NCBI GenBank assembly: GCA_002923335.1
Contig: BEHZ01000100.1
Span: 1 to 6,276 of the forward strand
Origin: a bacterium HR23
GTDB taxonomy: Bacteria; Chloroflexota; Dehalococcoidia; Lucifugimonadales; HRBIN23
Length of the DNA: 6,276 nucleotides
Direction: 5' to 3'
Shown: one piece after another, positions 1 through 5,530 of the stretch
Numbering within the stretch: the first letter of the stretch is position 1
Layout: each line of letters starts with the position of its first letter
Program-made: the position numbers and the translations under genes
The notes under the pieces: generated by a model
Told to the model about the DNA's origin: nothing
Seen by the model: the letters and a program-made list of their open reading frames with translations, nothing else
Database searches by the model: none

Positions 1-227
1 AGCCCCGCCACAAAACCCGTAGAGACTAACCCCCTGGGGCGATAACGGGCCAGGGCCTGCACCGCTCTCTCCACGCCCTTTCGCCCCACTCCCATGAGGG
101 CCAGCACGAGCCGGCGCTCCGCCGACCTATACACCGGTATCCCCCCCTCCTCCCACTGCTCCCAGCGCCGAAGAGAGGTCAGAATCTTGCGTATCTCCGT
201 CTCCAGGGCAGCGACCACCGCCAGCAT
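1..227 (-). CDS. hpnG: Nucleoside phosphorylase/nucleosidase-family protein (HpnG-like), N-terminal 75 residues, cut by window edge
   Basis: The frame is open from an ATG at 227-225 to the left edge, so only the N-terminal 75 residues are present. The start MLAVVAALETEI, then MGVGRKGVERAV (residues 45-56) and LVSTGFVAG (67-75), match the opening strands of the PNP/UDP phosphorylase and MTA/SAH nucleosidase superfamily: beta-1 with an acidic residue, the MGVG turn, and the S-x-G-F-x-A-G loop. In hopanoid producers the HpnG member converts adenosylhopane to (phospho)ribosylhopane by releasing adenine. The preceding radical SAM gene is HpnH, so HpnG is the best functional guess. Its ATG follows the hpnH stop (231-229) after one base, which implies translational coupling; a weak GGAG lies at 240-237. 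A G7 run (141-147 on the minus strand) sits in codons 27-29 and keeps the frame intact. A generic nucleosidase such as MtnN cannot be excluded without the C-terminus. Confidence 0.8.
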   Translation of the reverse strand, partial: MLAVVAALETEIRKILTSLRRWEQWEEGGIPVYRSAERRLVLALMGVGRKGVERAVQALARYRPRGLVSTGFVAG

Positions 228-228
228 C

Positions 229-1359
229 CTAACTGGCTCCAATGCCGCTACGGTTCACCAGCATCCCATACAGCATAGCCGCCATATCCCGAGGGTTGCG
301 CAAGGCCCCAAAAATGGTGGCAGACTCGAAACCGCAGTGCATCATGCAGTTGGCACAGCGGGGGTCTTTGCCCACGCCATACTTCTCCCACAGGGCATCG
401 CTGAACAACTCGTTGACATCCTGGGTGTGGCTGTCGGCAAGGGGATAGCAGGGTTTACGCCACCCCAGAATAGTATAAGTGGGGTTAGACCAAGCAGTGC
501 ACTGATACCATCGCTCCCCCCGCAGGAAGGAGAGGTAGAGAGGGTTGTTGTAGAAACGGAATCGGCGAACCTTGTCGGGGGCCAGGATGCGCTTGAACAC
601 CTCTATAGACTCTTGGCGCTTCAAGAAGACCTCTTGGTTGGGCACCATCTGGAAGTCGTAGCCCGCCGAGAGCATAATCCCCTCAAACCCCATCTGGGTA
701 ACGGTTTCAAAGAGTTCGTAGAGGTCTTCGGCGTTACTGCCCTTGAAAAGAGTTGTATTGGAGCAGACACGGTAGCCACGCTCCAGGGCAGTCTTCGCCG
801 CCCGCATGGCGATGCGCCACACACCCCGCCGGGCGACGGAGCGGTCGTGTTGCTCCTCCATCCCGTCCAGGTGGAGGACCCAGCACAAATATTTGGAGGG
901 GGGCACCTTCTGCATCACCTTCTCCAGCAGAAGGCCATTGGTGCAACAGAAGACAAAATATTTCCGGCGCACCAGTTCGCCCAGCAGTTCAGGGAGATGA
1001 GGATACATGGTCGGCTCCCCCCCAGCGATGGAGACGATGGGGGCGCCGGAGGCCTCTACCGCCTGCAGGCACTCCTCCAGGGAAAGCATGCGGTGGAGCA
1101 CCGGCTCATACTCTCGGATGCGCCCACACCCTTCACAGGTCAGGTTGCAGGCCTCCAGGGGTTCCAGCATGGTAACCAAGGGGAAACGCCGACGCCCCTT
1201 CAGCCGTTGGGTGATGATGTAGGCGAAGAGGCGGGTGCCCAGTTCCGCCGGCCGTTTGGGGCGCACAGGGCGCGCGGGCCGAAAGAGGCGCAGGGCCTCC
1301 TCGGCCGTGTTGACCTTGGGCGTGGGTTTGGCAGGAGCCGGTCGCACGGTTATGGTCAC
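229..1359 (-). CDS. hpnH: Hopanoid biosynthesis-type radical SAM protein HpnH (adenosyl-lipid synthase)
   Basis: 376 residues. The radical SAM cluster motif is C71-NLT-C75-EG-C78 (CxxxCxxC). It is followed by IVSIAGGEP (108-116, SAM-binding GGEP), CCTNG (138-142) and HLDG (163-166). The C-terminal part carries the family pattern CTAWSNPT (from C287), GWRKPCY (C304) and CANCMMHCGFE (C335, C338, C342), a DUF3463-type tail. Known family chemistry: HpnH generates a 5'-deoxyadenosyl radical from SAM and adds it to diploptene to form adenosylhopane, the precursor of C35 hopanoids. The family core begins near residue 41 (LGTRLFAYIIT), so residues 1-40 are a proline- and basic-rich extension. The GTG at 1359 is preceded by an AGGGGGG ribosome-site-like run and lies 11 bp after the prenyl synthase stop; a GTG at V32 is an alternative without a visible ribosome site. 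The gene is the middle of a three-gene operon. Family assignment is secure; the actual lipid acceptor in this organism is inferred. Confidence 0.93.
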   Translation of the reverse strand: MTITVRPAPAKPTPKVNTAEEALRLFRPARPVRPKRPAELGTRLFAYIITQRLKGRRRFPLVTMLEPLEACNLTCEGCGRIREYEPVLHRMLSLEECLQAVEASGAPIVSIAGGEPTMYPHLPELLGELVRRKYFVFCCTNGLLLEKVMQKVPPSKYLCWVLHLDGMEEQHDRSVARRGVWRIAMRAAKTALERGYRVCSNTTLFKGSNAEDLYELFETVTQMGFEGIMLSAGYDFQMVPNQEVFLKRQESIEVFKRILAPDKVRRFRFYNNPLYLSFLRGERWYQCTAWSNPTYTILGWRKPCYPLADSHTQDVNELFSDALWEKYGVGKDPRCANCMMHCGFESATIFGALRNPRDMAAMLYGMLVNRSGIGAS

Positions 1360-1370
1360 AGTTTCCCCCC

Positions 1371-2414
1371 CTACTGCTGGCGATAGACGATGAAATGGGC
1401 CAGTTCTTCCAGGTCAGCAACGGCCCAGACCGGAAGCACCGGGCGGGCCAGATGCACCGCCTCCCGGCAGAAGCCCTCGGCGGTCTGCTGGGCGTGACGG
1501 CGGGCAGCGACTGCGTCCAGCACCTCCAACACCTGGGCAACCTCGGCGGGGCCAAGGGCCTCCTGCTGGTAGCACCACCGTAGACGCTCCGCCAGGGGCG
1601 CAGGGGCGTTCTGCAGGGCATACACGATAGGGAAGGACTTCTTCCGGCGGAGGATATCGGCGCCTGCCGCCTTGCCCGTCTGGGCCGGTTGCCCCCAGAT
1701 GCCCAGCACATCGTCCTGAACCTGGAAACCCAGGCCCAGCAGACGCCCCGCGCGGTGCAGGGTCTCCACCGCCTCACGAGGCGCCCCGCCCACGAGCGCC
1801 CCCAGTCCCAACGACGCCCCCAGCAGGGCAGCCGTCTTCTTGGACACCATGTGCAGATAGTCCTGCACCGTGATGTCCATCCGCCTCTCGTAACTGAGAT
1901 CCAGCACCTGGCCCTCTATCATCTCCAGGTAGCCTGAGGTAAGGCAGTGTGCTGCCTGCAGGGCGACCTCTGCGGGCACACCTTCCCAGTGTAGTCGAAG
2001 GAGGGCCAGGTCGGCCAGGGTGCGCAGAGCGTTGCCGGCGGTCAGGGCCTTGTTCACCCCCCAGACGGCCCACACCGTTGGGCGGTGTCTCCGCTCCCGG
2101 TCGCCATCCTGGATGTCGTCGTGAATAAGGGAGAAGTTATGGATGCCCTCCAGGGCAACGGCCGTCGGGAGGGCACGCTGGGGGGGCGCCCCCACCGCCT
2201 CGCAGGCGAAGAGACAGAGGGTTGGGCGGAGGGCCTTCCCGTGTTCGGCGGTGATAGGGTTGCCAAGGGGGTCTACCCAGCCCATGTGGTAGCGCAAGGG
2301 CAGGAGCAGGGCCTCGTCGGCCCCCCCAATGGCCTCCTGCAGGGCAGGCCCCAACAGCCCCTGGTATGCCCCCAGGAGACGAGGCACCTTGGGCTTCACC
2401 TCTGCGCCCGCCAC
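1371..2414 (-). CDS. Polyprenyl diphosphate synthase (trans-isoprenyl diphosphate synthase, short chain, possibly geranylgeranyl type)
   Basis: 347 residues, the usual length of the trans-prenyltransferase family, which condenses isopentenyl diphosphate onto an allylic diphosphate in the cytosol. Visible motifs are GKALRP (59-64, diphosphate-binding Lys and Arg), the first Asp-rich motif DDIQD (99-103) followed by RERRHRPTVW, EGQVLDL (167-173), KKTAALL (192-198), the second Asp-rich region FQVQDDVLGIWG (230-241) and RKKSFP (257-262). The first motif has the plain DDxxD spacing without the two-residue insertion of bacterial FPP synthases such as IspA, and an aromatic Phe94 sits five residues before it; by published chain-length rules that fits a C20-type enzyme (inference). 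The second motif reads DDVLG rather than DDxxD, as in several actinobacterial-type synthases. The GTG start has a strong AGGGGAGGAG about six bases upstream. It is the first gene of the operon with hpnH, and probably supplies its isoprenoid precursor. Confidence 0.92.
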   Translation of the reverse strand: MAGAEVKPKVPRLLGAYQGLLGPALQEAIGGADEALLLPLRYHMGWVDPLGNPITAEHGKALRPTLCLFACEAVGAPPQRALPTAVALEGIHNFSLIHDDIQDGDRERRHRPTVWAVWGVNKALTAGNALRTLADLALLRLHWEGVPAEVALQAAHCLTSGYLEMIEGQVLDLSYERRMDITVQDYLHMVSKKTAALLGASLGLGALVGGAPREAVETLHRAGRLLGLGFQVQDDVLGIWGQPAQTGKAAGADILRRKKSFPIVYALQNAPAPLAERLRWCYQQEALGPAEVAQVLEVLDAVAARRHAQQTAEGFCREAVHLARPVLPVWAVADLEELAHFIVYRQQ

Positions 2415-2420
2415 AGGTCT

Positions 2421-2430
2421 CCTCCCCTAC
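2421..2430 (-). promoter_or_regulatory. Ribosome binding site of the prenyl synthase gene
   Basis: Reading on the minus strand, GGGGAGG runs directly into AGACCT and the GTG at 2414. The purine-rich stretch fits the anti-Shine-Dalgarno sequence and supports the GTG start. Confidence 0.7.
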
Positions 2431-2457
2431 AGGAAGGCGGCACTGCGCTCGGGGGTA

Positions 2458-2486
2458 ATGCTAGCATCGGATAACGATGGTGTCAA
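2458..2486 (-). promoter_or_regulatory. Sigma70-type promoter for the prenyl synthase-hpnH-hpnG operon
   Basis: On the minus strand a perfect -35 box TTGACA lies at 2486-2481, then a 17-base spacer, then TAGCAT at 2463-2458 as the -10 box (4 of 6 to TATAAT). A TG at 2466-2465, one base before the -10, makes it an extended -10 element, which compensates for the weaker hexamer. Transcription would start near 2451, giving a leader of about 37 bases before the GTG at 2414. This is seen in the sequence; activity is inferred. Confidence 0.72.
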
Positions 2487-2499
2487 GGGCAGGGGTGCC

Positions 2500-2528
2500 T
2501 TGCCAAGCCCCTGGGGGTGGGATATCAT
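2500..2528 (+). promoter_or_regulatory. Sigma70-type promoter for tRNA-Glu (and probably the acyl-CoA dehydrogenase)
   Basis: The -35 box TTGCCA (2500-2505, 5 of 6) and the -10 box TATCAT (2523-2528, 5 of 6) are separated by exactly 17 bases. The expected start is near 2535, about 19 bases before the mature tRNA 5' end, a normal length for a leader removed by RNase P. The spacer contains an imperfect palindrome, CCCC-T-GGGG, at 2508-2516. Confidence 0.75.
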
Positions 2529-2553
2529 AAGGATGATGCACTTCCCACCTTGG

Positions 2554-2630
2554 GGCGCATTCGTCTAGCGGCCCAGGACGCCACCCTCTCAAGGTGGAGA
2601 TCGCGGGTTCGAATCCCGCATGCGCCACCA
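2554..2630 (+). tRNA. trnE: tRNA-Glu (anticodon CUC), CCA encoded
   Basis: The cloverleaf is complete. The acceptor stem GGCGCAT (2554-2560) pairs fully with ATGCGCC (2620-2626), followed by discriminator A and an encoded CCA (2628-2630). The anticodon stem CCACC (2581-2585) pairs with GGTGG (2593-2597) around the loop CTCTCAA, giving anticodon CTC at 2588-2590, which reads GAG. The T arm is GCGGG-TTCGAAT-CCCGC (2603-2619). The D region GTCTAGCGGCCCAGGAC is typical of bacterial glutamate tRNAs. It serves protein synthesis and, in bacteria that use glutamyl-tRNA reductase, could also feed tetrapyrrole synthesis. A consensus-like promoter lies just upstream and the acyl-CoA dehydrogenase gene starts 51 bases downstream. 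Confidence 0.98.
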
Positions 2631-2667
2631 CTTTTCTCTATCTACGGCGATACGCGGGCGAACCCCC

Positions 2668-2673
2668 GGGAGG
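2668..2673 (+). promoter_or_regulatory. Ribosome binding site that sets the acyl-CoA dehydrogenase start
   Basis: GGGAGG lies eight bases before the ATG at 2682. It supports that ATG over an in-frame upstream ATG at 2517, whose reading would run straight through the tRNA gene. Confidence 0.7.
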
Positions 2674-2681
2674 CGGTCGGG

Positions 2682-4352
2682 ATGAACAAGCCACCAGTAG
2701 ACAACTTTTACCGTGCAGACCCCCTGCTGGGCAGGCTCCTGCATCGCACTATCGGTCCAGAGGACGTGTCGGCCCTGGAGCCTGTGCTGGACACCTACGG
2801 CGCTCTCTGCGCTGGCCCCTTTGACCGGGAGGCCTGGATAACCGACCGCCTCCGTCCTCCTCTGCTGGTGGCCCACGACCCCCAGGGCAGACCTGCCAAC
2901 CAGGTAGTGCTCCACCCCGGCTTTGAAGAGACCCTGCGCCGCTCCTGTCAGATGGGCATCATCGCTGGCAACTATCGGGCGGATGTGCTGGGGCGACGCC
3001 TGCCCTATACCGGCACTTACACCATGGCCTACCTCCTAGGACACTGCGATGTGGGGGCACGGTGCATCCTCTCCCTCACGGGGGGCACTGCTCTGGTGGT
3101 GAGCAAGTTCGCCCCCCAGCCCCTGCGGGAGCGCTACCTGCCCCACCTGGTGAGCACCGGCGCTCCCCCCATTTACTACGGAGGCACCTTCTTTACCGAA
3201 CAGCAGGGAGGCTCAGACCTGGGGGCCAACACCACCACCGCCCGCCGGGAGGAAGGTTCCTGGCGTCTCTACGGTGAAAAGTGGTTCTGCTCCAACGCCG
3301 GCGCCGACATCGCCCTGGTAACCGCCCGTCCCGAGGGTGCACCCCCCGGGGTGCGAGGCCTCGCCCTCTTCCTCCTCCCCCGCCGACGGGACGACGGCTC
3401 CCCAAATCGCTATATTATTCGCCGCCTCAAGGACAAGATGGGCACCATCAGCGTGCCCACCGGCGAAATCCTCCTGGAAGGGGCCGAAGCCCACCTCATC
3501 GCCGGTCCGGGGGACGGGATTAAGCGGGCTATGGAGGCGGTGAACTTCTCCCGTCTAGATGTGGCCCTGGGGTCCCTGGGCCTCCTCCAGCGGGCCATCC
3601 TGGAGGCTACCGCCTTCGCCCGGGAGCGCACCGCCTTCGGACGGCGTGTGCAGGACTTCCCTATGGTGCAGGAGACCCTGCTGGACCTCATGGCGGAGCA
3701 CTCCACTACCCTTGCCTTCACCTTTCGGGCACTCCACGCCTTTGACCAGGTGCATTTCTACGGCGAGGGAGACGAGGTCCTCATGCGCCTGCTGGCCCAC
3801 CTGGTCAAGTATCGCTCCTCCGAGGTGGCATCCCAGGGCACGGTGCGGGCCATGCAGGTTATCGGCGGTAACGCCTATGTGGAGGAGTCGCCCCTCCCCC
3901 GCTTGGTGCGGGATGCGCTGGTGATGCCCATCTGGGAGGGCACCTCCAATGTGCAGGCGTGGCAGGCCCTGCGCCTCATGGCCGACAAGAAGGCCCACCT
4001 TCCCTTGCTGGAAGACCTGCGGGAGACCTTGCACCGCTTGCCGACTCCCGCCCTTCAGAAGGAGAGGGAGACTATCCAGGCCCACCTGCACCACTTGGAG
4101 AAGGCCATCGCCCAGGGCACAGCCGATGCCCGCTGGGGCGAAGCCCACGCCCGCCGTCTGGCCGATTACCTGTGCGATTTGGCCTCGGCCACCTATCTCC
4201 TTGCCCAGGTGGACGATACACCCCTGGGTAAGCGTCTGGGGGCTTTGGCCCGCTGGTTCCTCCAGAAGCGCCTTGGCCCCGGCGTCCGCCCCCTCCCCGA
4301 GGCGTGGGCGGAGCACCCTGGGCCTCTCTGGGACGAGGTTAGCGCCCCGTAA
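2682..4352 (+). CDS. Acyl-CoA dehydrogenase, AidB-like subfamily
   Basis: 556 residues, longer than the roughly 380-400 of ordinary acyl-CoA dehydrogenases and close to E. coli AidB (541). The order of motifs is the family's: an N-terminal helical domain, TEQQGGSDLGANTT (172-185, flavin and substrate loop), GEKWFCSNAGAD, RLKDKMGTISVPTGE in the middle beta domain, then RTAFGR (316-321), IGGNAYVEES (394-403) and IWEGTSNVQ (417-425). Glu419 in WEGT aligns with the catalytic base of the family, so dehydrogenase chemistry is possible. Residues from about 430 on form an extra alpha-helical C-terminal domain as in AidB. The enzyme uses FAD; the electron acceptor and acyl substrate cannot be read from sequence. 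E. coli AidB is linked to the response to alkylation damage, but many AidB-like proteins act on ordinary or branched acyl-CoAs, so a repair role is not claimed. The 3' end overlaps the convergent DUF62 gene by 14 bases. Confidence 0.93.
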   Translation: MNKPPVDNFYRADPLLGRLLHRTIGPEDVSALEPVLDTYGALCAGPFDREAWITDRLRPPLLVAHDPQGRPANQVVLHPGFEETLRRSCQMGIIAGNYRADVLGRRLPYTGTYTMAYLLGHCDVGARCILSLTGGTALVVSKFAPQPLRERYLPHLVSTGAPPIYYGGTFFTEQQGGSDLGANTTTARREEGSWRLYGEKWFCSNAGADIALVTARPEGAPPGVRGLALFLLPRRRDDGSPNRYIIRRLKDKMGTISVPTGEILLEGAEAHLIAGPGDGIKRAMEAVNFSRLDVALGSLGLLQRAILEATAFARERTAFGRRVQDFPMVQETLLDLMAEHSTTLAFTFRALHAFDQVHFYGEGDEVLMRLLAHLVKYRSSEVASQGTVRAMQVIGGNAYVEESPLPRLVRDALVMPIWEGTSNVQAWQALRLMADKKAHLPLLEDLRETLHRLPTPALQKERETIQAHLHHLEKAIAQGTADARWGEAHARRLADYLCDLASATYLLAQVDDTPLGKRLGALARWFLQKRLGPGVRPLPEAWAEHPGPLWDEVSAP

Positions 4353-5181
4353 GGCGCAGGCGCACCGGGCTCCCCACCTTGACCCCCAGGGCCTCCCCCG
4401 CGCTGGCCCCCCGCCTGGCTATCTCCAGCCAGCCGTGGCTCTCCACATGGGCCGTCCATTCCCCCTCGGCGTAGGCTCCCGCCAACCCTTGCCAGCACAG
4501 TCCCCCTACTTCCACCAGCACCGCCTGCGGGTCTACCCCTTCCAGATGCCCGGCGTGGACGCTTGTGAGCAGGTTGCCGAAGCGGTCTATGTGCAACACC
4601 ACCCCCTCCAGCACACCCTGCTCCCACACTGGCTCCGGAACCCAGAGGCATACCAAGTCGGCGACCGGAGGGCCAAACTCATGGGGAGGCTTCCCATTGG
4701 CCAGCCACCCGGCGCACGGCCCAAAGATATCCCTTCCGTGGAATGTCCGGCTCACAGGATGGCGGAACCAGCGGGCCTCAGTAAGGGCATAGGCTGAGAT
4801 GCCTGAAGGCAATGGCAAACGCACCGGGGCGAGGAAAGGATGCACATCCTTCCCCATGGGGGGCAGGAAAGGGCGAAGGACATAGGTGAACAGGCCGTTA
4901 TCAGGGCCGACAAACAGCGCCTCAGGGGTTGCCAGCACAATCGGGAGCCGGGCGGTGCCCACGCCCGGGTCCACCACCGCTAGGTGCACTGTTCCCGGCG
5001 GAAAACTGCGCCACACCATCCCCAAGAGGAAGGCCCCAGCGTGCACATCCCCCGGAGGCACCTGGTGCGTCAGGTCTATCACCTCTGCCTGGGGGCAAAT
5101 GGCCCGAATAACCCCCTTCACCTCCCCGGCGTAGGGCTCCCTTGTCCCATAGTCCGTAAGGAAGGTAATAAGGGGAGGCAT
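4339..5181 (-). CDS. SAM hydroxide adenosyltransferase (DUF62 family; S-adenosylmethionine hydrolase)
   Basis: 280 residues from the ATG at 5181. The family relates to fluorinase/chlorinase, but these DUF62 members use water-derived hydroxide to split SAM into adenosine and L-methionine. Visible motifs, numbered from that ATG: ITFLTDYGTREPYAG (5-19), VVDPGVGTAR (69-78) with the catalytic Asp71 and Arg78, PDNG (93-96), SRTFHGRDIF (144-153) with the conserved His148, and DRFGNLLTS (199-207). The Asp-Arg-His set that separates the hydrolases from halogenases is therefore present. The start overlaps the cupin stop as TGATG; a GTG three bases earlier (5184) would give a GTGA overlap and one more residue. 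No strong ribosome site is visible, so translation is probably coupled to the cupin. It is the last gene of its operon and ends within the 3' end of the acyl-CoA dehydrogenase. Its physiological role in bacteria is not settled. Confidence 0.93.
   Translation of the reverse strand: MPPLITFLTDYGTREPYAGEVKGVIRAICPQAEVIDLTHQVPPGDVHAGAFLLGMVWRSFPPGTVHLAVVDPGVGTARLPIVLATPEALFVGPDNGLFTYVLRPFLPPMGKDVHPFLAPVRLPLPSGISAYALTEARWFRHPVSRTFHGRDIFGPCAGWLANGKPPHEFGPPVADLVCLWVPEPVWEQGVLEGVVLHIDRFGNLLTSVHAGHLEGVDPQAVLVEVGGLCWQGLAGAYAEGEWTAHVESHGWLEIARRGASAGEALGVKVGSPVRLRLTGR
4342..4357. other. Small GC hairpin at the convergent gene ends
   Basis: GCGCC (4342-4346) pairs with GGCGC (4353-4357) around the loop CCGTAA, which contains the TAA stop of the acyl-CoA dehydrogenase. 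The DUF62 stop codon (4341-4339) directly borders the stem. There is no T run on either strand after the stem, so it does not meet the pattern of an intrinsic terminator. It may slow polymerase or protect 3' ends, or may be chance in GC-rich DNA. Confidence 0.3.
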
Positions 5182-5516
5182 CACGAGCGGCGGGGGAGGT
5201 AGTCTTCCCGGGGTGGGCTGAAGATGTCAATGGCCCGTGCCTGGCCCCGCACCTGCACCACCCGATGAGGCACCCCCGACGGTATCACATACACATCCCC
5301 GGGGCGGAGCCATCGGCGCACGCCCCCCACTTCAAACTCAAACTCCCCGCTCACCACATACCCCGCCTGCTCGTGGGGATGGGTGTGGGCCTCCATAGAC
5401 ACCCCCTCTTGCATATCCACTACCGATACCATCACCCTCTGCCCGCTGGCGATGCGGGCGGTAATGCCGGGGAACAACTGCCGGGCCTCCAGTTCTGAAA
5501 GGGTGTAGAAATACAC
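5181..5516 (-). CDS. Small single-domain cupin protein
   Basis: 111 residues forming one cupin beta-barrel. Motif 1 is GVSMEAHTHPHEQAGYVVSG (38-57), with His44 and His46 as metal ligands; the usual glutamate position is Gln50, a common change in this HTHPHEQ subgroup. Motif 2 is GDVYVIPSGVPH (73-84), with His84 as the third histidine. This predicts a small metal-binding barrel, but such proteins range from oxygenases and isomerases to sensors, so no substrate is assigned. The GTG start at 5516 has an exceptionally strong Shine-Dalgarno sequence (AAGGAGGTGG) at 5530-5521, which overlaps the stop codon of the upstream reductase gene. The cupin stop overlaps the start of the DUF62 gene by one base. 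It is the middle gene of the operon, so its job is probably tied to the metabolism of its two neighbours. Confidence 0.88.
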   Translation of the reverse strand: MYFYTLSELEARQLFPGITARIASGQRVMVSVVDMQEGVSMEAHTHPHEQAGYVVSGEFEFEVGGVRRWLRPGDVYVIPSGVPHRVVQVRGQARAIDIFSPPREDYLPRRS

Positions 5517-5520
5517 CGCT

Positions 5521-5530
5521 CCACCTCCTT
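5521..5530 (-). promoter_or_regulatory. Very strong ribosome binding site of the cupin gene
   Basis: AAGGAGGTGG on the minus strand matches the 16S anti-Shine-Dalgarno over nine or more bases and shares two bases with the upstream TAA stop (5531-5529). It fixes the GTG start at 5516 and suggests the cupin is translated more strongly than its neighbours. Confidence 0.8.

Noticed and set aside
31..41. CCCCTGGGG palindrome like the one in the tRNA promoter
   Set aside because: This copy lies inside the HpnG-like coding sequence. Two short GC palindromes in GC-rich DNA are not evidence of a shared operator.
130..180. Apparent frameshift in the HpnG-like gene near the G7 run
   Set aside because: On first reading the frame seemed to break, but counting all seven Gs gives a continuous frame with the expected motifs (MGVG and STGFVAG). 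The gene is intact as far as it is visible.
94..1386. Long plus-strand open frame (430 codons) across hpnH and the start of hpnG
   Set aside because: It is antisense to a gene with full HpnH motifs, has no domain-like sequence and crosses gene boundaries. Long antisense frames are expected in GC-rich DNA with biased third positions.
2517..2681. N-terminal extension of the acyl-CoA dehydrogenase from an ATG at 2517
   Set aside because: It would translate through the whole tRNA gene. The ATG at 2682 has its own GGGAGG and gives the family's normal length.
2631..2681. Terminator or second promoter between the tRNA and the dehydrogenase
   Set aside because: The TTTTCT at 2633-2638 is not preceded by a hairpin other than the tRNA itself, and no -35/-10 pair of reasonable quality was found.
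3555..4316. Minus-strand open frame of 253 codons inside the acyl-CoA dehydrogenase
   Set aside because: It is a shadow of the dehydrogenase codon pattern, rich in Gly, Gln, His and Leu with no recognisable motif.
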